From assembly GCA_023957835.1 (NCBI GenBank), contig JAMLGP010000001.1, forward strand, positions 1,977,575-2,041,574: 64,000 nt of DNA. The letters are read 5' to 3'. How positions within the stretch are numbered: position 1 is the first letter of the stretch; the number at the start of each line of letters is the position of its first letter. The notes beneath the pieces were generated by a model, which made no database searches, had not been told where the DNA came from, and worked only from the letters and a program-made list of their open reading frames with translations. This stretch comes from Homoserinimonas sp. Its GTDB lineage: Bacteria > Actinomycetota > Actinomycetes > Actinomycetales > Microbacteriaceae. Positions 8,022 to 16,734 of the stretch are shown here, piece by piece. Made by a program: the position numbers and the translations under genes.

Positions 8022-9401
8022 TCATTTGGCGACGGGGCGCAGCTTAGCGGTGAAGTGCCGCATGACTTTCGTCTCCCAGAGGATTTCGTAGCCGGGCACT
8101 TCCGAGGCGCGCTGTTTGATCGCGCCCAGCGCTTCTGCGACGACGTCGAGGTGGGCCTGGGTGTAGACCCTCCGCGGGATCGCGAGCCTCGTGAATTCGT
8201 TTGCCGCGCGCTGCTGCTCGCCGGTCTCCGGGTTGCGGTCCATCAGCAGGGAGCCGATGTCGCAACTGCGCACTCCCGCCTCAAGGTAGAGCTCGATCGC
8301 CAGGGCGTGGCCAGGGTACTGATTCCAGGGAATGTGCGGCAGCAGGGCACCGGCGTCGACGTAGACGCCGTGGCCGCCGACCGGCCTCTGGTGCGGCACT
8401 CCGAATTCGTCGAGTCTGGCTGCGAGGTATTCGCTCTGGCCGATCCGGTAGCGGAGGTAGTCTTCTTCTATGCTCTCGGTCAGCCCGATTGCAAGCGCTT
8501 CGAGGTCGCGGCCGGCAAGGCCGCCGTAGCTCAGATAGCCCTCGTTCGGAATCACGTTCATGCCGATCTTTTCGACCAGCTCCTGATTGCTTCGCACCCC
8601 GACGAGCCCGCCCATGTTGACGATCCCGTCCTTCTTCGCACTCATGGTGAAGGCATCGCCGCACTCGAACATTGCGAGGATGATTTCCCGGATGCTGGAA
8701 GCGGCAAACTCCTTCTCCCGCTGCTTTACGAAGAAGGCATTCTCGGCGAAGCGCGCGGCGTCGATCACGACCGGAATTCCCGCGTCACTCGCGATCCGGT
8801 AGACCTCCCGCAGGTTCGCGATCGACACCGGCTGGCCGCCAACCGAGTTGTTGGTAACGGTCATGACTATTGCGGCGACCTCGCTCGCCTCGTGTTCGGA
8901 AAGGAAGCTGCCAAGCGCATCGACATCCAGATCGCCCTTGAAATCGGCGTATTCGGTCGTGGATTTCGCGATCGGGCTGGCCAGATCGACCGCCCGGCCG
9001 CCGGCGATAGTCACGTGCCCTCTGGTCGTATCGAAGAGGGTGTTCGAAATCACGTACTGACCAGGCTTGATCAGGATCGGCAGGAGCACCTTTTCGGCTG
9101 CTCGGCCCTGGTGTACCGGCTGGATGTACTCGTAGCCGAACAGCTCCTTCGCGGTTTCCAGGAGCTTGAAGTAGCTGCGCCCGCCGGAGTATGCCTCGTC
9201 GCCGCGCAGCATCCCCGCCCACTGGGCATCGCTCATGGCGCCCGTGCCGGAGTCGGTCTGCAGGTCGATGTAGACGTCATCTGAAGAGAGTGAAAAGCCG
9301 TTGAAGTTCGCCTTCGCAATTGCTTCCCGGCGGTACTCGGGGGTGGTGATCCTCACCGGCTCGACCATCTTGATCTTGAATGGCTCGGCTACGTACTTCA
9401 C
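8022..9401 (-). CDS. tnaA: Tryptophanase (L-tryptophan indole-lyase)
   Basis: A 459-residue beta-eliminating PLP lyase that splits L-tryptophan into indole, pyruvate and ammonia. The PLP lysine is Lys257 in MSAKKDG, and the phosphate and cofactor regions THQGR (here VHQGR), DEAYSG and DAARFAENAFF are intact. Two positions separate it from tyrosine phenol-lyase: the NTLFDTTRGH motif has Asp124 where phenol-lyases have Thr, and GVRSCDIGS has Ile where phenol-lyases carry the phenol-binding Arg. Both indicate tryptophanase. The GTG start at 9401 has GGAG eight bases upstream. The gene stands alone with a roughly 200-base leader and no adjacent tryptophan permease. Confidence 0.9.
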   Translation of the reverse strand: MKYVAEPFKIKMVEPVRITTPEYRREAIAKANFNGFSLSSDDVYIDLQTDSGTGAMSDAQWAGMLRGDEAYSGGRSYFKLLETAKELFGYEYIQPVHQGRAAEKVLLPILIKPGQYVISNTLFDTTRGHVTIAGGRAVDLASPIAKSTTEYADFKGDLDVDALGSFLSEHEASEVAAIVMTVTNNSVGGQPVSIANLREVYRIASDAGIPVVIDAARFAENAFFVKQREKEFAASSIREIILAMFECGDAFTMSAKKDGIVNMGGLVGVRSNQELVEKIGMNVIPNEGYLSYGGLAGRDLEALAIGLTESIEEDYLRYRIGQSEYLAARLDEFGVPHQRPVGGHGVYVDAGALLPHIPWNQYPGHALAIELYLEAGVRSCDIGSLLMDRNPETGEQQRAANEFTRLAIPRRVYTQAHLDVVAEALGAIKQRASEVPGYEILWETKVMRHFTAKLRPVAK

Positions 9402-9607
9402 GGCTGAACTCCTTCGTTCGCGAATCGATCTTCAAAGTCCCTGATTGCGACCTGAATAATCCTCGCTCAGCCTAATTCCGCAGTCTCTCCAGAGCACCGT
9501 GAAAATTACCGTGAGCCTCAACTGAGCCTTAATGGCACGGATTCGCCGTGAAATCGCGCGAAATGGGCACCGCGCTATTGCAGATTGGCCGTCGAACCGG
9601 TGAAAAC

Positions 9608-10243
9608 TCAGTCAACCGTCCCGTACAGCCGGTCGCCGGCGTCGCCAAGGCCCGGGACGATGTAGCCGACGTCGTTTAGCTTCTCGTCGAGGGCGCCGAG
9701 AACGATCGTGACTTCGCGCCCCTGAGTGGCCTCTTCGATCATCCTGAGGCCCTCCGGAGCGCCGATGAGGCAAACCGCGGTGACATCCACCGCTCCGCGT
9801 TCGAAGAGGTAGTTGATCGCGGCCAGAAGGGAGCCGCCGGTTGCGAGCATGGGGTCGAGGACGAAGCACTGGCGGTTCGAGAGGTCTTCCGGCAGGCGCT
9901 TGGCGTAAGTGGTCGGCTGGAGGGTCTGCTCGTCGCGGACCAGCCCGAGAAAGCCGACTTCTGCGGTCGGGACTAGCTTGACCATTCCTTCGAGCATCCC
10001 GAGCCCTGCGCGAAGGATCGGCACGACGAGCGGCCTCGGCTTGCTGATCGCGAGGCCGGATGTCGCAGCAACCGGAGTCTCGACACTCACCTTCTCGACT
10101 CGCACATTCCGAGTCGCCTCGTAGGCCAGCAGGGTGACGAGCTCCTCGGCGAGAGCCCTGAAGACCGGAGAGGGAGTGCGTTTGTCGCGGAGTACCGTGA
10201 GCTTGTGGGTGACGAGCGGGTGGTCTGCTACGTGGACTCGCAT
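9608..10243 (-). CDS. upp: Uracil phosphoribosyltransferase
   Basis: A 211-residue enzyme that makes UMP from uracil and PRPP in pyrimidine salvage. The PRPP-binding motif is at residues 130-138 (DPMLATGGS), and the family pattern of PILRAGLGM (about 75-83) and the C-terminal [16 protein letters not shown] uracil-binding loop are both complete. Length is normal. The ATG at 10243 is preceded by a leaderless-type -10 element. The gene is divergent from tadA, with about 100 bases between them. Confidence 0.95.
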   Translation of the reverse strand: MRVHVADHPLVTHKLTVLRDKRTPSPVFRALAEELVTLLAYEATRNVRVEKVSVETPVAATSGLAISKPRPLVVPILRAGLGMLEGMVKLVPTAEVGFLGLVRDEQTLQPTTYAKRLPEDLSNRQCFVLDPMLATGGSLLAAINYLFERGAVDVTAVCLIGAPEGLRMIEEATQGREVTIVLGALDEKLNDVGYIVPGLGDAGDRLYGTVD

Positions 10244-10249
10244 AGGCTC

Positions 10250-10255
10250 AATCTA
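10250..10255 (-). promoter_or_regulatory. -10 element of a leaderless promoter (upp)
   Basis: On the minus strand TAGATT lies six bases before the upp ATG. No ribosome-binding site is visible. Confidence 0.55.
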
Positions 10256-10345
10256 CTTGAGTTAATCGACCGACAGAACTGACCGGCCATTCGACTCAGG
10301 TACCGGATTGAACTGCCCTGCCACCTGAACTAACCGGAGTAGATC

Positions 10346-10804
10346 GTGCTGAATCTGGAAAGCCTCATGCGGGCGGCGCTTGCTGAGGCAGAGCGCGCCC
10401 TGCTTACCGGTGATGTTCCGGTAGGCGCGGTGCTCGTCGACCGAAGTGGGGCGATCGTCGCGACCGGCAGAAACGAGAGGGAGGCAAACGGCGACCCGAC
10501 CGCGCACGCCGAGATTGTCGCAATTCGGCGGGCGGCGCAGGAGATTGGCGACTGGCAGCTGACCGACCTGACGCTCGTGGTCACCCTCGAGCCCTGCGCG
10601 ATGTGCGCTGGTGCGATTCTTGCGGCCCGAATCCCCGCGGTTGCTTTCGGAGCCTGGGACGAGAAAGCCGGGGCAGCCGGCAGCGTTCACGACCTGCTCC
10701 GGGATCGCAGACTTCCACACCGAGTTGAAGTCACCGGCGGAATTCTCGAGGAAGAAAGCGCAATGCTGCTTCGCGACTTCTTCGCCGAACGCCGCGAAAA
10801 CTAA
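10346..10804 (+). CDS. tadA: tRNA-specific adenosine deaminase
   Basis: A 152-residue zinc deaminase that converts A34 to inosine in the wobble position of tRNA-Arg(ACG). The zinc site is complete: TAHAEI with His54 and the proton-shuttling Glu56, and EPCAMCAGAI with Cys84 and Cys87. PVGAVLVD precedes the site as in the family. The GTG at 10346 has GGAG about seven bases upstream; an internal ATG (MRAAL) is a weaker alternative. The stop overlaps the end of the convergent amidotransferase gene by four bases. Confidence 0.92.
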   Translation: MLNLESLMRAALAEAERALLTGDVPVGAVLVDRSGAIVATGRNEREANGDPTAHAEIVAIRRAAQEIGDWQLTDLTLVVTLEPCAMCAGAILAARIPAVAFGAWDEKAGAAGSVHDLLRDRRLPHRVEVTGGILEEESAMLLRDFFAERREN

Positions 10805-11517
10805 GCCCGGTTCTCTAGTCCTTCAAGCCACTCGCCGAACATGGCCCTCGACACCTCCTGCATCGCATCATTGTGCTCAAGGCGAAGTGAGCGCCACTGC
10901 TCGCGGGAGATTCCTTCGCGCGCCAGAAGACCATCTGTGTCCTCTGACCAGAGCTCGTGCATTTCATCAGTGACTTCCGGGTGGAACTGCACAGCGAGTC
11001 CGAAATCGCCGATGGCGAAGGCTTCGTTCGGTGAAGCCTCCGAAGTGGCGAGCAGGGTCGCAGCCTCAGGCAAAGTGAAGTGGTCACCGTGCCACTCGAG
11101 CATCCCGACTCCCGCCGCGTGCCTGATCACCGAGTTCTCACCCGCCTCGGTGAGCGAAAGTGATTGATAGCCGAGGTCGGGCTTTTCGCTCTTGAAGTTG
11201 TCTCCGCCCAGCGCCCCCGCCATGAGCTGGGCGCCGAGGCAGACTCCGAAGATCGGCTTCCTGGCACCGATCCGCTCGCGAATCAGGTCAAGCTCGCGCT
11301 GCAGGTGCGGGTGGATGTCGGTCTCGTAGGCGCCCTGGTGCCCGCCGAGCACGATGAGCAAGTCGCCGTCTTCGGCCCGCACGGAATCGAGCTCGGGACC
11401 GGTCGCGTCCACGATCTGGATCTCGTAGCCGTGCTCTTTGAGCACCGGTTCCAGATTGCCGAGGGTTATGTGGTCGTGGTGCTGGAAGACGATTGCGCGC
11501 CTGACGGTCTGGCTCAT
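10801..11517 (-). CDS. Type 1 glutamine amidotransferase (GMP-synthase-like GATase)
   Basis: A 238-residue stand-alone class I glutamine amidotransferase domain. The nucleophile elbow is FGVCLGAQ with Cys93, and the His-Glu partners are His179 and Glu181 in QFHPEV, so the triad is complete. Such single-domain proteins hydrolyse glutamine or gamma-glutamyl compounds, but the acceptor is usually unknown. The ATG at 11515-11517 overlaps the stop of the upstream CDF transporter gene (TAATG), which implies translational coupling with a metal exporter. Confidence 0.85.
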   Translation of the reverse strand: MSQTVRRAIVFQHHDHITLGNLEPVLKEHGYEIQIVDATGPELDSVRAEDGDLLIVLGGHQGAYETDIHPHLQRELDLIRERIGARKPIFGVCLGAQLMAGALGGDNFKSEKPDLGYQSLSLTEAGENSVIRHAAGVGMLEWHGDHFTLPEAATLLATSEASPNEAFAIGDFGLAVQFHPEVTDEMHELWSEDTDGLLAREGISREQWRSLRLEHNDAMQEVSRAMFGEWLEGLENRA

Positions 11518-12479
11518 TAGTCGGATGCCTTAATCACTATCGATTCGGTTGGCGGATTGCCCTTTCCAGGCTTGTGGTACACGTCCGGTTCAATATAGAT
11601 GACCCTCGCTGCCGGTACGTCGCTGCGGATTCGCTTCTCGAGCGAATTGATCGAGTTCGCGACATCCGCAAGTTTGGTCCTTGGTGAGAATCCGACCTTC
11701 GCCGCGACCATGAGTTCGTCCGGACCGAGGTAGAGGGTTTTGATGTGAATTAGGGCTTCTACCTGCGGGTCCGCGTTGATCGCCTCGACGATTGCCGCGA
11801 GATCCTTGGGCTTTGCGCCTTCACCGACGAGCAGGCTCTTGGTTTCGATTCCGAGGATGACCGCCACGAGAACCAGCAGCAACCCGATCGCGAGGGTTCC
11901 CGCGGCATCCCAGACGCTGTTGCCGGTAATCACCGTGAGTCCGACTCCGAGGAAGGCAAACACCAGCCCGGCCAGCGCCGCGGTGTCCTCGAGCAGCACC
12001 ACCGGCAGTTCAGGGGATTTGGCATGCCGAATGAAGCCAAACCAGCTATCCTCTCCCCGCACTTTGTTGGTCTCGTGAACCGCGGTCCGAAGAGAGAAGC
12101 CCTCGAGACCGATCGCGATCACGAGCACGGCTATCGGCAGCCAGGCATTCGTGATCTCATGCGGTTCGCGGAACTTGTCGATCGCTTCGTAGATTGAAAA
12201 CACGCCGCCAATTGAAAACAGGATGATTGCGACGACGAACGCGTAGACGTAGCGCTCCCGGCCGTAGCCGAACGGATGCTCCTTATCCGGTTTGCGTTTC
12301 GCCTGCTGAGATCCGAGCAGCAGCAGCCCCTGGTTTCCCGTGTCGGCAACCGAGTGGACTGCCTCGGCGAGCATCGAGGCTGAACCGGAAATCGCCCACG
12401 CCACGAACTTGGTCACCGCAATGCCGGTGTTCGCCAGCAGCGCGGCGATGATCGCCTTCTTTCCTCCGCCAGCGCTCAT
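11517..12479 (-). CDS. Cation diffusion facilitator (CDF) transporter
   Basis: A 320-residue inner-membrane divalent-cation/proton antiporter of the CDF family (Zn, Fe, Co or Mn export). Membrane segments begin at IIAALLANTGIAVTKFVAW. The second helix carries AEAVHSVADTGNQ, with the His-x3-Asp metal site, followed by HPFGYGRERY. A C-terminal cytoplasmic domain with the DELMVAAKV strand completes the protein. I chose the ATG at 12479 because CTGGAGGACC directly precedes it; the frame extends ten codons further without support. It is divergent from proC and coupled to the downstream amidotransferase gene. Confidence 0.9.
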   Translation of the reverse strand: MSAGGGKKAIIAALLANTGIAVTKFVAWAISGSASMLAEAVHSVADTGNQGLLLLGSQQAKRKPDKEHPFGYGRERYVYAFVVAIILFSIGGVFSIYEAIDKFREPHEITNAWLPIAVLVIAIGLEGFSLRTAVHETNKVRGEDSWFGFIRHAKSPELPVVLLEDTAALAGLVFAFLGVGLTVITGNSVWDAAGTLAIGLLLVLVAVILGIETKSLLVGEGAKPKDLAAIVEAINADPQVEALIHIKTLYLGPDELMVAAKVGFSPRTKLADVANSINSLEKRIRSDVPAARVIYIEPDVYHKPGKGNPPTESIVIKASD

Positions 12480-12512
12480 TGGTCCTCCAGTTCCGCATCC
12501 ACCACTCAATCC

Positions 12513-12518
12513 TAGGAT
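12513..12518 (+). promoter_or_regulatory. -10 element of a leaderless promoter (proC)
   Basis: TAGGAT stands six bases before the proC ATG. The AGGA inside it could also serve as a weak ribosome-binding site, so leaderless expression is likely but not certain here. Confidence 0.45.
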
Positions 12519-12524
12519 GGACCC

Positions 12525-13355
12525 ATGGTGACTCTTCCGGCAGTGGCGATTCTCGGCGCAGGATCAATGGGAGGCGCGATTCTCGGCGGACTCGCAACCC
12601 CCGGAGTCGAGGTGGAAGGCGGAATCAGGGTAACCAATCGCTCTGCCGCAAAAGCTGAGGCGATCGACTATCCGGGAGTTTCAAGTCTCGCCCTTGAGTC
12701 TGAGCCTCAAGCGAACCTTCGCGCGGTAGATGGCGCGGGAATCGTGCTTGTCGCAGTCAAACCGGCGATGGTCCCTGACTTGCTGCGTGAAATCGGCGAG
12801 AGCCTTGAACCCGGAACGGTACTGGTCAGCGTTGCCGCTGGAGTCACGATCGCAACCATGGAGTCTCTGGTTCCGAAAGGCGTTTCTGTGTTCAGGGCAA
12901 TGCCGAACACTCCTGCTCTCGTTCGCTCTGCCGTCACCGGACTGGCCGCTGGTTCACGGGGAATTCAGGAGCAACTGGAGCAATTGCGGGCCCTTTTCGG
13001 CACCGTCGGCACGGTAGTGGTGGTGCCAGAGTCACAGATCGATGTCTTGAGCACAATCTCGGGTTCCGGACCGGCCTATGTGTACTTTCTGATCGAGGAG
13101 CTCACGAAGACTGCCGTTGGACTCGGCTTTGATTCCGAAACCGCCGCTCTGCTCGTGAATCAGACCTTCATCGGAGCAACAAGCCTGCTGGCTGCAACCG
13201 GCACTGAACCGGCCGAGCTTCGCCGCCAGGTGACGAGTCCGAAAGGCACGACCGAACGAGCGATCGCCGAACTGCAGGCAGCCGACCTCAAGTCGATCTT
13301 CGACCGGGCAACTGCTGCTGCCCTTGCCAGAGCCAGAGAGCTCGCAGCGGGATAG
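12525..13355 (+). CDS. proC: Pyrroline-5-carboxylate reductase
   Basis: A 276-residue NAD(P)H-dependent enzyme that reduces pyrroline-5-carboxylate to proline, the last step of proline synthesis. The N-terminal Rossmann motif is ILGAGSMGGAILGGL (about 7-21). RAMPNTPALV (about 125-134) and the C-terminal signature SGSGPAYVYFLIEEL...TSPKGTTERAIAEL are all present. Length is standard. It is monocistronic by spacing: divergent from the CDF transporter and separated by about 100 bases from the convergent ktrA gene. Confidence 0.95.
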   Translation: MVTLPAVAILGAGSMGGAILGGLATPGVEVEGGIRVTNRSAAKAEAIDYPGVSSLALESEPQANLRAVDGAGIVLVAVKPAMVPDLLREIGESLEPGTVLVSVAAGVTIATMESLVPKGVSVFRAMPNTPALVRSAVTGLAAGSRGIQEQLEQLRALFGTVGTVVVVPESQIDVLSTISGSGPAYVYFLIEELTKTAVGLGFDSETAALLVNQTFIGATSLLAATGTEPAELRRQVTSPKGTTERAIAELQAADLKSIFDRATAAALARARELAAG

Positions 13356-13458
13356 GCAGACGGGGCGGGGTGGTCATCCGCGTGTCTGGCTCGGTAGCGC
13401 GCTGGCTCGGCAACGCTCCGGCAACGCAAGCCAGGCAGCACTTTGGCTCGGCAGAGCC

Positions 13459-14130
13459 CTAACTCGAAAGGGCGGCAAACTTCTCGATCGCCCCGAGGTT
13501 GCCGCTCACGATGATCAGGTCGCGATTGGTGATCACGGTCTCAGGGGTTGCATAGGTGAAGTCATCCCCCGGCGACTTGACGCCTACGACTGTGATTCCG
13601 TACTTCTTGCGGATGTCCGACTCTGAAAGAGGCATGTCGCGCACCGATTTCGGCGGGTACATCTTGACCATTGCGAAATCGTCATCGAACTGGATGAAGT
13701 CGAGCATCCGCCCGGAAACCAGGTGCGCCACCCGCTCTCCTGCTTCTGCTTCCGGATAGATGATGTGGTTCGCTCCGATTCTGGCGAGGATCTTTCCGTG
13801 CGACTGGCTGATTGCCTTCGCCCAGATCTGCGGAATTTCAAGGTCCACGAGGTTCGCGGTAATGAGCACGCTCGCCTCGATCGATGAACCCACCGCGACG
13901 ATCGCGACGCTGAAGTCCTGGGCTCCGATTTGCCTGAGGGCGTCGATGTTTCTTGCGTCCGCCTGAACGGTATGCGTGATTCGGTCAGACCATTTTTGAA
14001 CGAGGCTGATGTTCTCATCAACCGCGAGCACTTCACGGCCAAGCCGGTCAAGCTGGCCCGCAGCTCCTGCGCCGAAGCGGCCGAGCCCTATTACGAGTAC
14101 CGGAACGTTGTGTGGAATTTTCTCAACCAA
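13459..14130 (-). CDS. ktrA: Ktr/Trk potassium uptake regulatory subunit (RCK domain protein)
   Basis: A 223-residue cytoplasmic RCK protein that gates a KtrB/TrkH-type potassium channel-like transporter in response to nucleotides. The N-terminal domain has VLVIGLGRFGAGAAGQL (glycine motif, about 10-26) followed by AVDEN, the acidic residue that binds the ribose. A TrkA-C domain occupies the last about 80 residues (FAMVKMYPPKSVRDMPLSESDIRKKYGITVVGVK). Its start overlaps the end of ktrB by eight bases on the same strand, so both subunits are made from one message. Confidence 0.92.
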   Translation of the reverse strand: MVEKIPHNVPVLVIGLGRFGAGAAGQLDRLGREVLAVDENISLVQKWSDRITHTVQADARNIDALRQIGAQDFSVAIVAVGSSIEASVLITANLVDLEIPQIWAKAISQSHGKILARIGANHIIYPEAEAGERVAHLVSGRMLDFIQFDDDFAMVKMYPPKSVRDMPLSESDIRKKYGITVVGVKSPGDDFTYATPETVITNRDLIIVSGNLGAIEKFAALSS

Positions 14131-15547
14131 CGATTACCCTCTCTTCTGCTCGAGTGAACAGTTGCTTTCTCTGGCTTGCGGCAAGAGCGGCGGCAAGGGT
14201 CACTGTACCAACCCGGCCCGCCCACATGGTGGCCGCGAGGATGTATTTTCCGGCCTCATTGGAGTCTGCGGCCACTCCGGTGGAGAGTCCGCAGGTACCG
14301 AAGGCCGAGATCACGTCGAACAGCGCGAACTGGAACGGCGCATGGGTGACGGTGATCAGTGCGATAGTCGCTACTGCGACGATCGTCGCTCCCCAAAGGA
14401 CGACGCTCACGGACAGGCGCAGGACATCCGGCGGAATTCGCCTCGAGAAGACCTGGATGTCATTGTCGCCTCTCGCTTCGGCCAGAGCGGCAAGGAACAG
14501 CACGGCGAGGGTAGTGACCTTGATTCCTCCGGAAGTCGACGCTGAGCCTCCGCCTACGAACATGAGCATGTCCATAACCATGAGGCTCGAATCGTGCATT
14601 TGGCTCACGTCCACGGTCGAGAAGCCGCCCGACCTCGTCATTACCGAGAGGAAGCCGGCGGTCATCGGCCGGGTAAGCGGATCCTGCGCTCCGAGAGTGG
14701 CGGAGTTGTTCCACTCGAGGGCGTAGATCGCGATCGCCCCGACGACCAGCAGCACGAGCGAGGTGACGAGGGTGAGCTTGACGTGCAGTGAGAGCCGGTG
14801 CCGCCCTCGGATGGCTCGACTCAGGGCGAAGATGACCGGGTAGCCGAGGCTGCCGAGGATTACGGCGATGCTCAGCGCGCCGAGCATCCAGGCATCGTTA
14901 GTGAACGGGGTCAGCCCCTCAGGAGTTGGAATGAAGCCGGTATTGGTGAAGGCGGAGGTCGCGTAATAGAAGCCCTGCCAGATTGCCGACCAGGGATCGC
15001 TGCCAGCCAGCAGCAGGCGCGGGGTGATCATGGCGGTGATTAGGGTTTCGATTGCCAGCACGCTGATTGCGACCGTCGCGAGCAGGCCGCCGATTTCACC
15101 GAGTCCGACTGCCTGGCTCTCCGATACCGGTCCGGCGTGCAGTCGAAGAGGATTCGAGTCGCTTGCCGCGAGCAGTTTTGCTCTCAGCCCAAGTCGCTTG
15201 GAGGCGATAAGACCAAGCAGGCTTGCAAGCGTCAGCACTCCGATTCCGCCGATTTCCAGCCCGATGAGGATTGCTACGTTGCCGAAGGTCGACCAGTGGG
15301 TGGCCATGTTCACCGTGGAGAGTCCGGTCACGCAAATCGTGGACATCGCCGTGAAGAACGCATCAGCCAGGGGAGTGACGGTTCGATCCACTGTCGCAAT
15401 CGGCAGGGAGAGAATCGCGGTGAGGATGAGAACCGGCGAAGTGAACGCGAGAATCGCGAATCGAGCCGGGGAGCTCGATGCGAAGAAGTCAAAGAAGTCG
15501 CGGGTCTTCACCCACCAGGGGCGGCGATCCCGAACTTTCACTCGCAT
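14123..15547 (-). CDS. ktrB: Ktr/Trk potassium uptake channel subunit
   Basis: A 474-residue integral membrane protein of the TrkH/KtrB family with four M1-P-M2 repeats. Pore-loop-like segments are visible: MSTICVTGLSTVN, ATSAFTNTGFIP, MTRSGGFSTVD and ISAFGTCGLSTGV. Each centres on the selectivity Gly. The ATG at 15547 is preceded by AAGGAGATGG and is clearly better than the upstream in-frame start at 15598. It is the first gene of a two-gene operon with ktrA and would supply sodium- or proton-coupled K+ uptake. Confidence 0.93.
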   Translation of the reverse strand: MRVKVRDRRPWWVKTRDFFDFFASSSPARFAILAFTSPVLILTAILSLPIATVDRTVTPLADAFFTAMSTICVTGLSTVNMATHWSTFGNVAILIGLEIGGIGVLTLASLLGLIASKRLGLRAKLLAASDSNPLRLHAGPVSESQAVGLGEIGGLLATVAISVLAIETLITAMITPRLLLAGSDPWSAIWQGFYYATSAFTNTGFIPTPEGLTPFTNDAWMLGALSIAVILGSLGYPVIFALSRAIRGRHRLSLHVKLTLVTSLVLLVVGAIAIYALEWNNSATLGAQDPLTRPMTAGFLSVMTRSGGFSTVDVSQMHDSSLMVMDMLMFVGGGSASTSGGIKVTTLAVLFLAALAEARGDNDIQVFSRRIPPDVLRLSVSVVLWGATIVAVATIALITVTHAPFQFALFDVISAFGTCGLSTGVAADSNEAGKYILAATMWAGRVGTVTLAAALAASQRKQLFTRAEERVIVG

Positions 15548-15620
15548 CCCATCTCCTTTGTGAACCGGCTCGGACGCAAGTCGCGTGCAACCTGCCATGG
15601 TACTACTCAGCTAAGGTCGG

Positions 15621-15626
15621 TAGCCT
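15621..15626 (+). promoter_or_regulatory. -10 element of a leaderless promoter
   Basis: TAGCCT, six bases, then the ATG of the ArsR-type regulator at 15633. No Shine-Dalgarno match is present. Confidence 0.5.
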
Positions 15627-15632
15627 GTTTGA

Positions 15633-16190
15633 ATGCCAGACATTTTCGACGTGATTGCGGATTCAACCAGGCGGGACATCCTTAGCCGGCTCCATTCGGC
15701 GGCGGCCAGGGCCAAGTCTGCAGATTCGGAGTTGAGTGTCAATGCTCTCGTCGACTCGCTTGAACTGAGTCAGCCGACTGTTTCCAAGCACCTGAAGGTA
15801 CTCAGAGAAGCCGGACTGGTCGCGGTGAGGGAAGACGGGCAGCACCGCTATTACCGGCTGGATGTCGGCCCTCTCGAGCAGCTCGAAGACTGGCTGGATT
15901 CCCTGATGCCTGGATCGCACGTGGAGCAGGGAAGCAGATCAGGTGCGGACCAGACCGTATTTGCCGCCTGGTCGGGGTCGGAGTTGCCCGCCCCCATTCG
16001 CAAGGTCGCTGATCGAATCGAGCACTCTGGGGATGCCGGTGCGGCTGTCGGACGCACCGTTGCCGAGGCCTCACACCAGGTTCGCACCGTAATTGAGGGA
16101 GCGGTCCACGCAGTCGAGGAGGCAACGTCGAAGGTCGAGGAGAAGGTAATCGAACCGATCCGGCGCAGAATCAAGGGAAGCAACAATTAG
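15633..16190 (+). CDS. ArsR-type helix-turn-helix regulator with amphipathic C-terminal extension
   Basis: A 185-residue protein. The first about 90 residues are an ArsR-like winged helix: IADSTRRDILSRL, LVDSLELSQPTVSKHLKVLREAGLVAVREDGQHRYYRL. No metal-binding cysteines are seen. The C-terminal half is Ala/Glu/Val-rich and probably helical (RTVIEGAVHAVEEATSKVEEKVIEPIRRRIKG), which may form a dimerisation coiled coil. It sits between the divergent ktrB and the bldC-like gene, so autoregulation or control of potassium uptake is possible but not shown. Confidence 0.85.
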   Translation: MPDIFDVIADSTRRDILSRLHSAAARAKSADSELSVNALVDSLELSQPTVSKHLKVLREAGLVAVREDGQHRYYRLDVGPLEQLEDWLDSLMPGSHVEQGSRSGADQTVFAAWSGSELPAPIRKVADRIEHSGDAGAAVGRTVAEASHQVRTVIEGAVHAVEEATSKVEEKVIEPIRRRIKGSNN

Positions 16191-16196
16191 AGCACG

Positions 16197-16225
16197 TTTG
16201 AGTCTGCTTTGATTCGAGATATAGA
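16197..16225 (+). promoter_or_regulatory. Probable sigma-70-type promoter of the bldC-like gene
   Basis: TTTGAG (16197-16202), a 17-base spacer and TATAGA (16220-16225). It lies in the gap after the ArsR-type gene and about 75 bases before the bldC-like start, in a locally AT-rich stretch. Confidence 0.4.
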
Positions 16226-16306
16226 CAATTTTCACATCCGCCCCTAGAGTATCGAATCAGCACTCCAGTAACACCCGATGGAGTGCGGATCAAGGGGTTC
16301 AGTGCG

Positions 16307-16513
16307 ATGGCTCGCAATCTGTCCGACGTGAAGTTTCTCACGGTCGCTGAAGTCGCAGAAACCATGCGTGTTTCCAAGATGACGGTTTATCGGCTGATTC
16401 ACGCCGGTGAACTGCCGGCAATTAGATTCGGCCACTCATTCCGAGTGCCGGAGTCTGCAGTGCAGGCCGCTGCGGGTTCGCACTTCGAAGTCGGCGAGGA
16501 AGCCGCAGGCTGA
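16307..16513 (+). CDS. BldC-like MerR-type DNA-binding protein
   Basis: A 68-residue single-domain excisionase/MerR-type helix-turn-helix protein. FLTVAEVAETMRVSKMTVYRLIHAGELPAIRFGHSFRVPESAVQ covers the HTH and wing, which closely match the BldC family of developmental regulators in actinobacteria. The C-terminal tail is short and acidic. I prefer the ATG at 16307 to the GTG at 16283 because the domain starts there and GGGG lies upstream. It precedes the bS22 gene, an arrangement often seen in actinobacteria. Confidence 0.85.
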   Translation: MARNLSDVKFLTVAEVAETMRVSKMTVYRLIHAGELPAIRFGHSFRVPESAVQAAAGSHFEVGEEAAG

Positions 16514-16631
16514 GGCGTTTTGCGCCGAGGCAGTTCCGCTAGACTGTCTCGGGATATTCTTCCGGTGCTCCAATCGGGGCCGGTCACCAGGATCCGCCAA
16601 AGTACGCGGATCGACAACTATTGAGGTATTC

Positions 16632-16730
16632 ATGGGTTCAGTCATCAAAAAGCGCCGCAAGCGCATGGCGAAGAAGAAGCACCGCAAGCTGCTTCGCAAG
16701 ACTCGTCACCAGCGTCGCAACAAGAAGTAG
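16632..16730 (+). CDS. Small basic ribosomal protein bS22-like (AURKAIP1/COX24 domain)
   Basis: A 32-residue, extremely basic peptide starting MGSVIKKRRKRMAKKKHRK. It matches the actinobacterial bS22-type protein seen in mycobacterial 30S subunits and the COX24/AURKAIP1 domain; nearly half of its residues are Lys or Arg. The ATG at 16632 lies inside a longer open frame, but only this part is recognisable. The glutaredoxin-like gene begins four bases after its stop, so they are probably co-transcribed. Confidence 0.88.
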   Translation: MGSVIKKRRKRMAKKKHRKLLRKTRHQRRNKK

Positions 16731-16734
16731 CGGC

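Noticed and set aside
7923..9284. 453-codon open frame on the plus strand
   Set aside because: It is the antisense shadow of tnaA, a usual effect of high GC at third positions.
9432..9497. Possible 21-residue leader peptide with one Trp upstream of tnaA (minus strand)
   Set aside because: The GTG lacks a ribosome-binding site, the sequence has no resemblance to TnaC and no Pro stall site; one Trp codon is not significant.
9402..9500. Glycine-riboswitch-like fragments (GGAGAG, TCAGG) in the tnaA leader
   Set aside because: The conserved core and the paired aptamer layout are missing, and the downstream gene has no glycine link.
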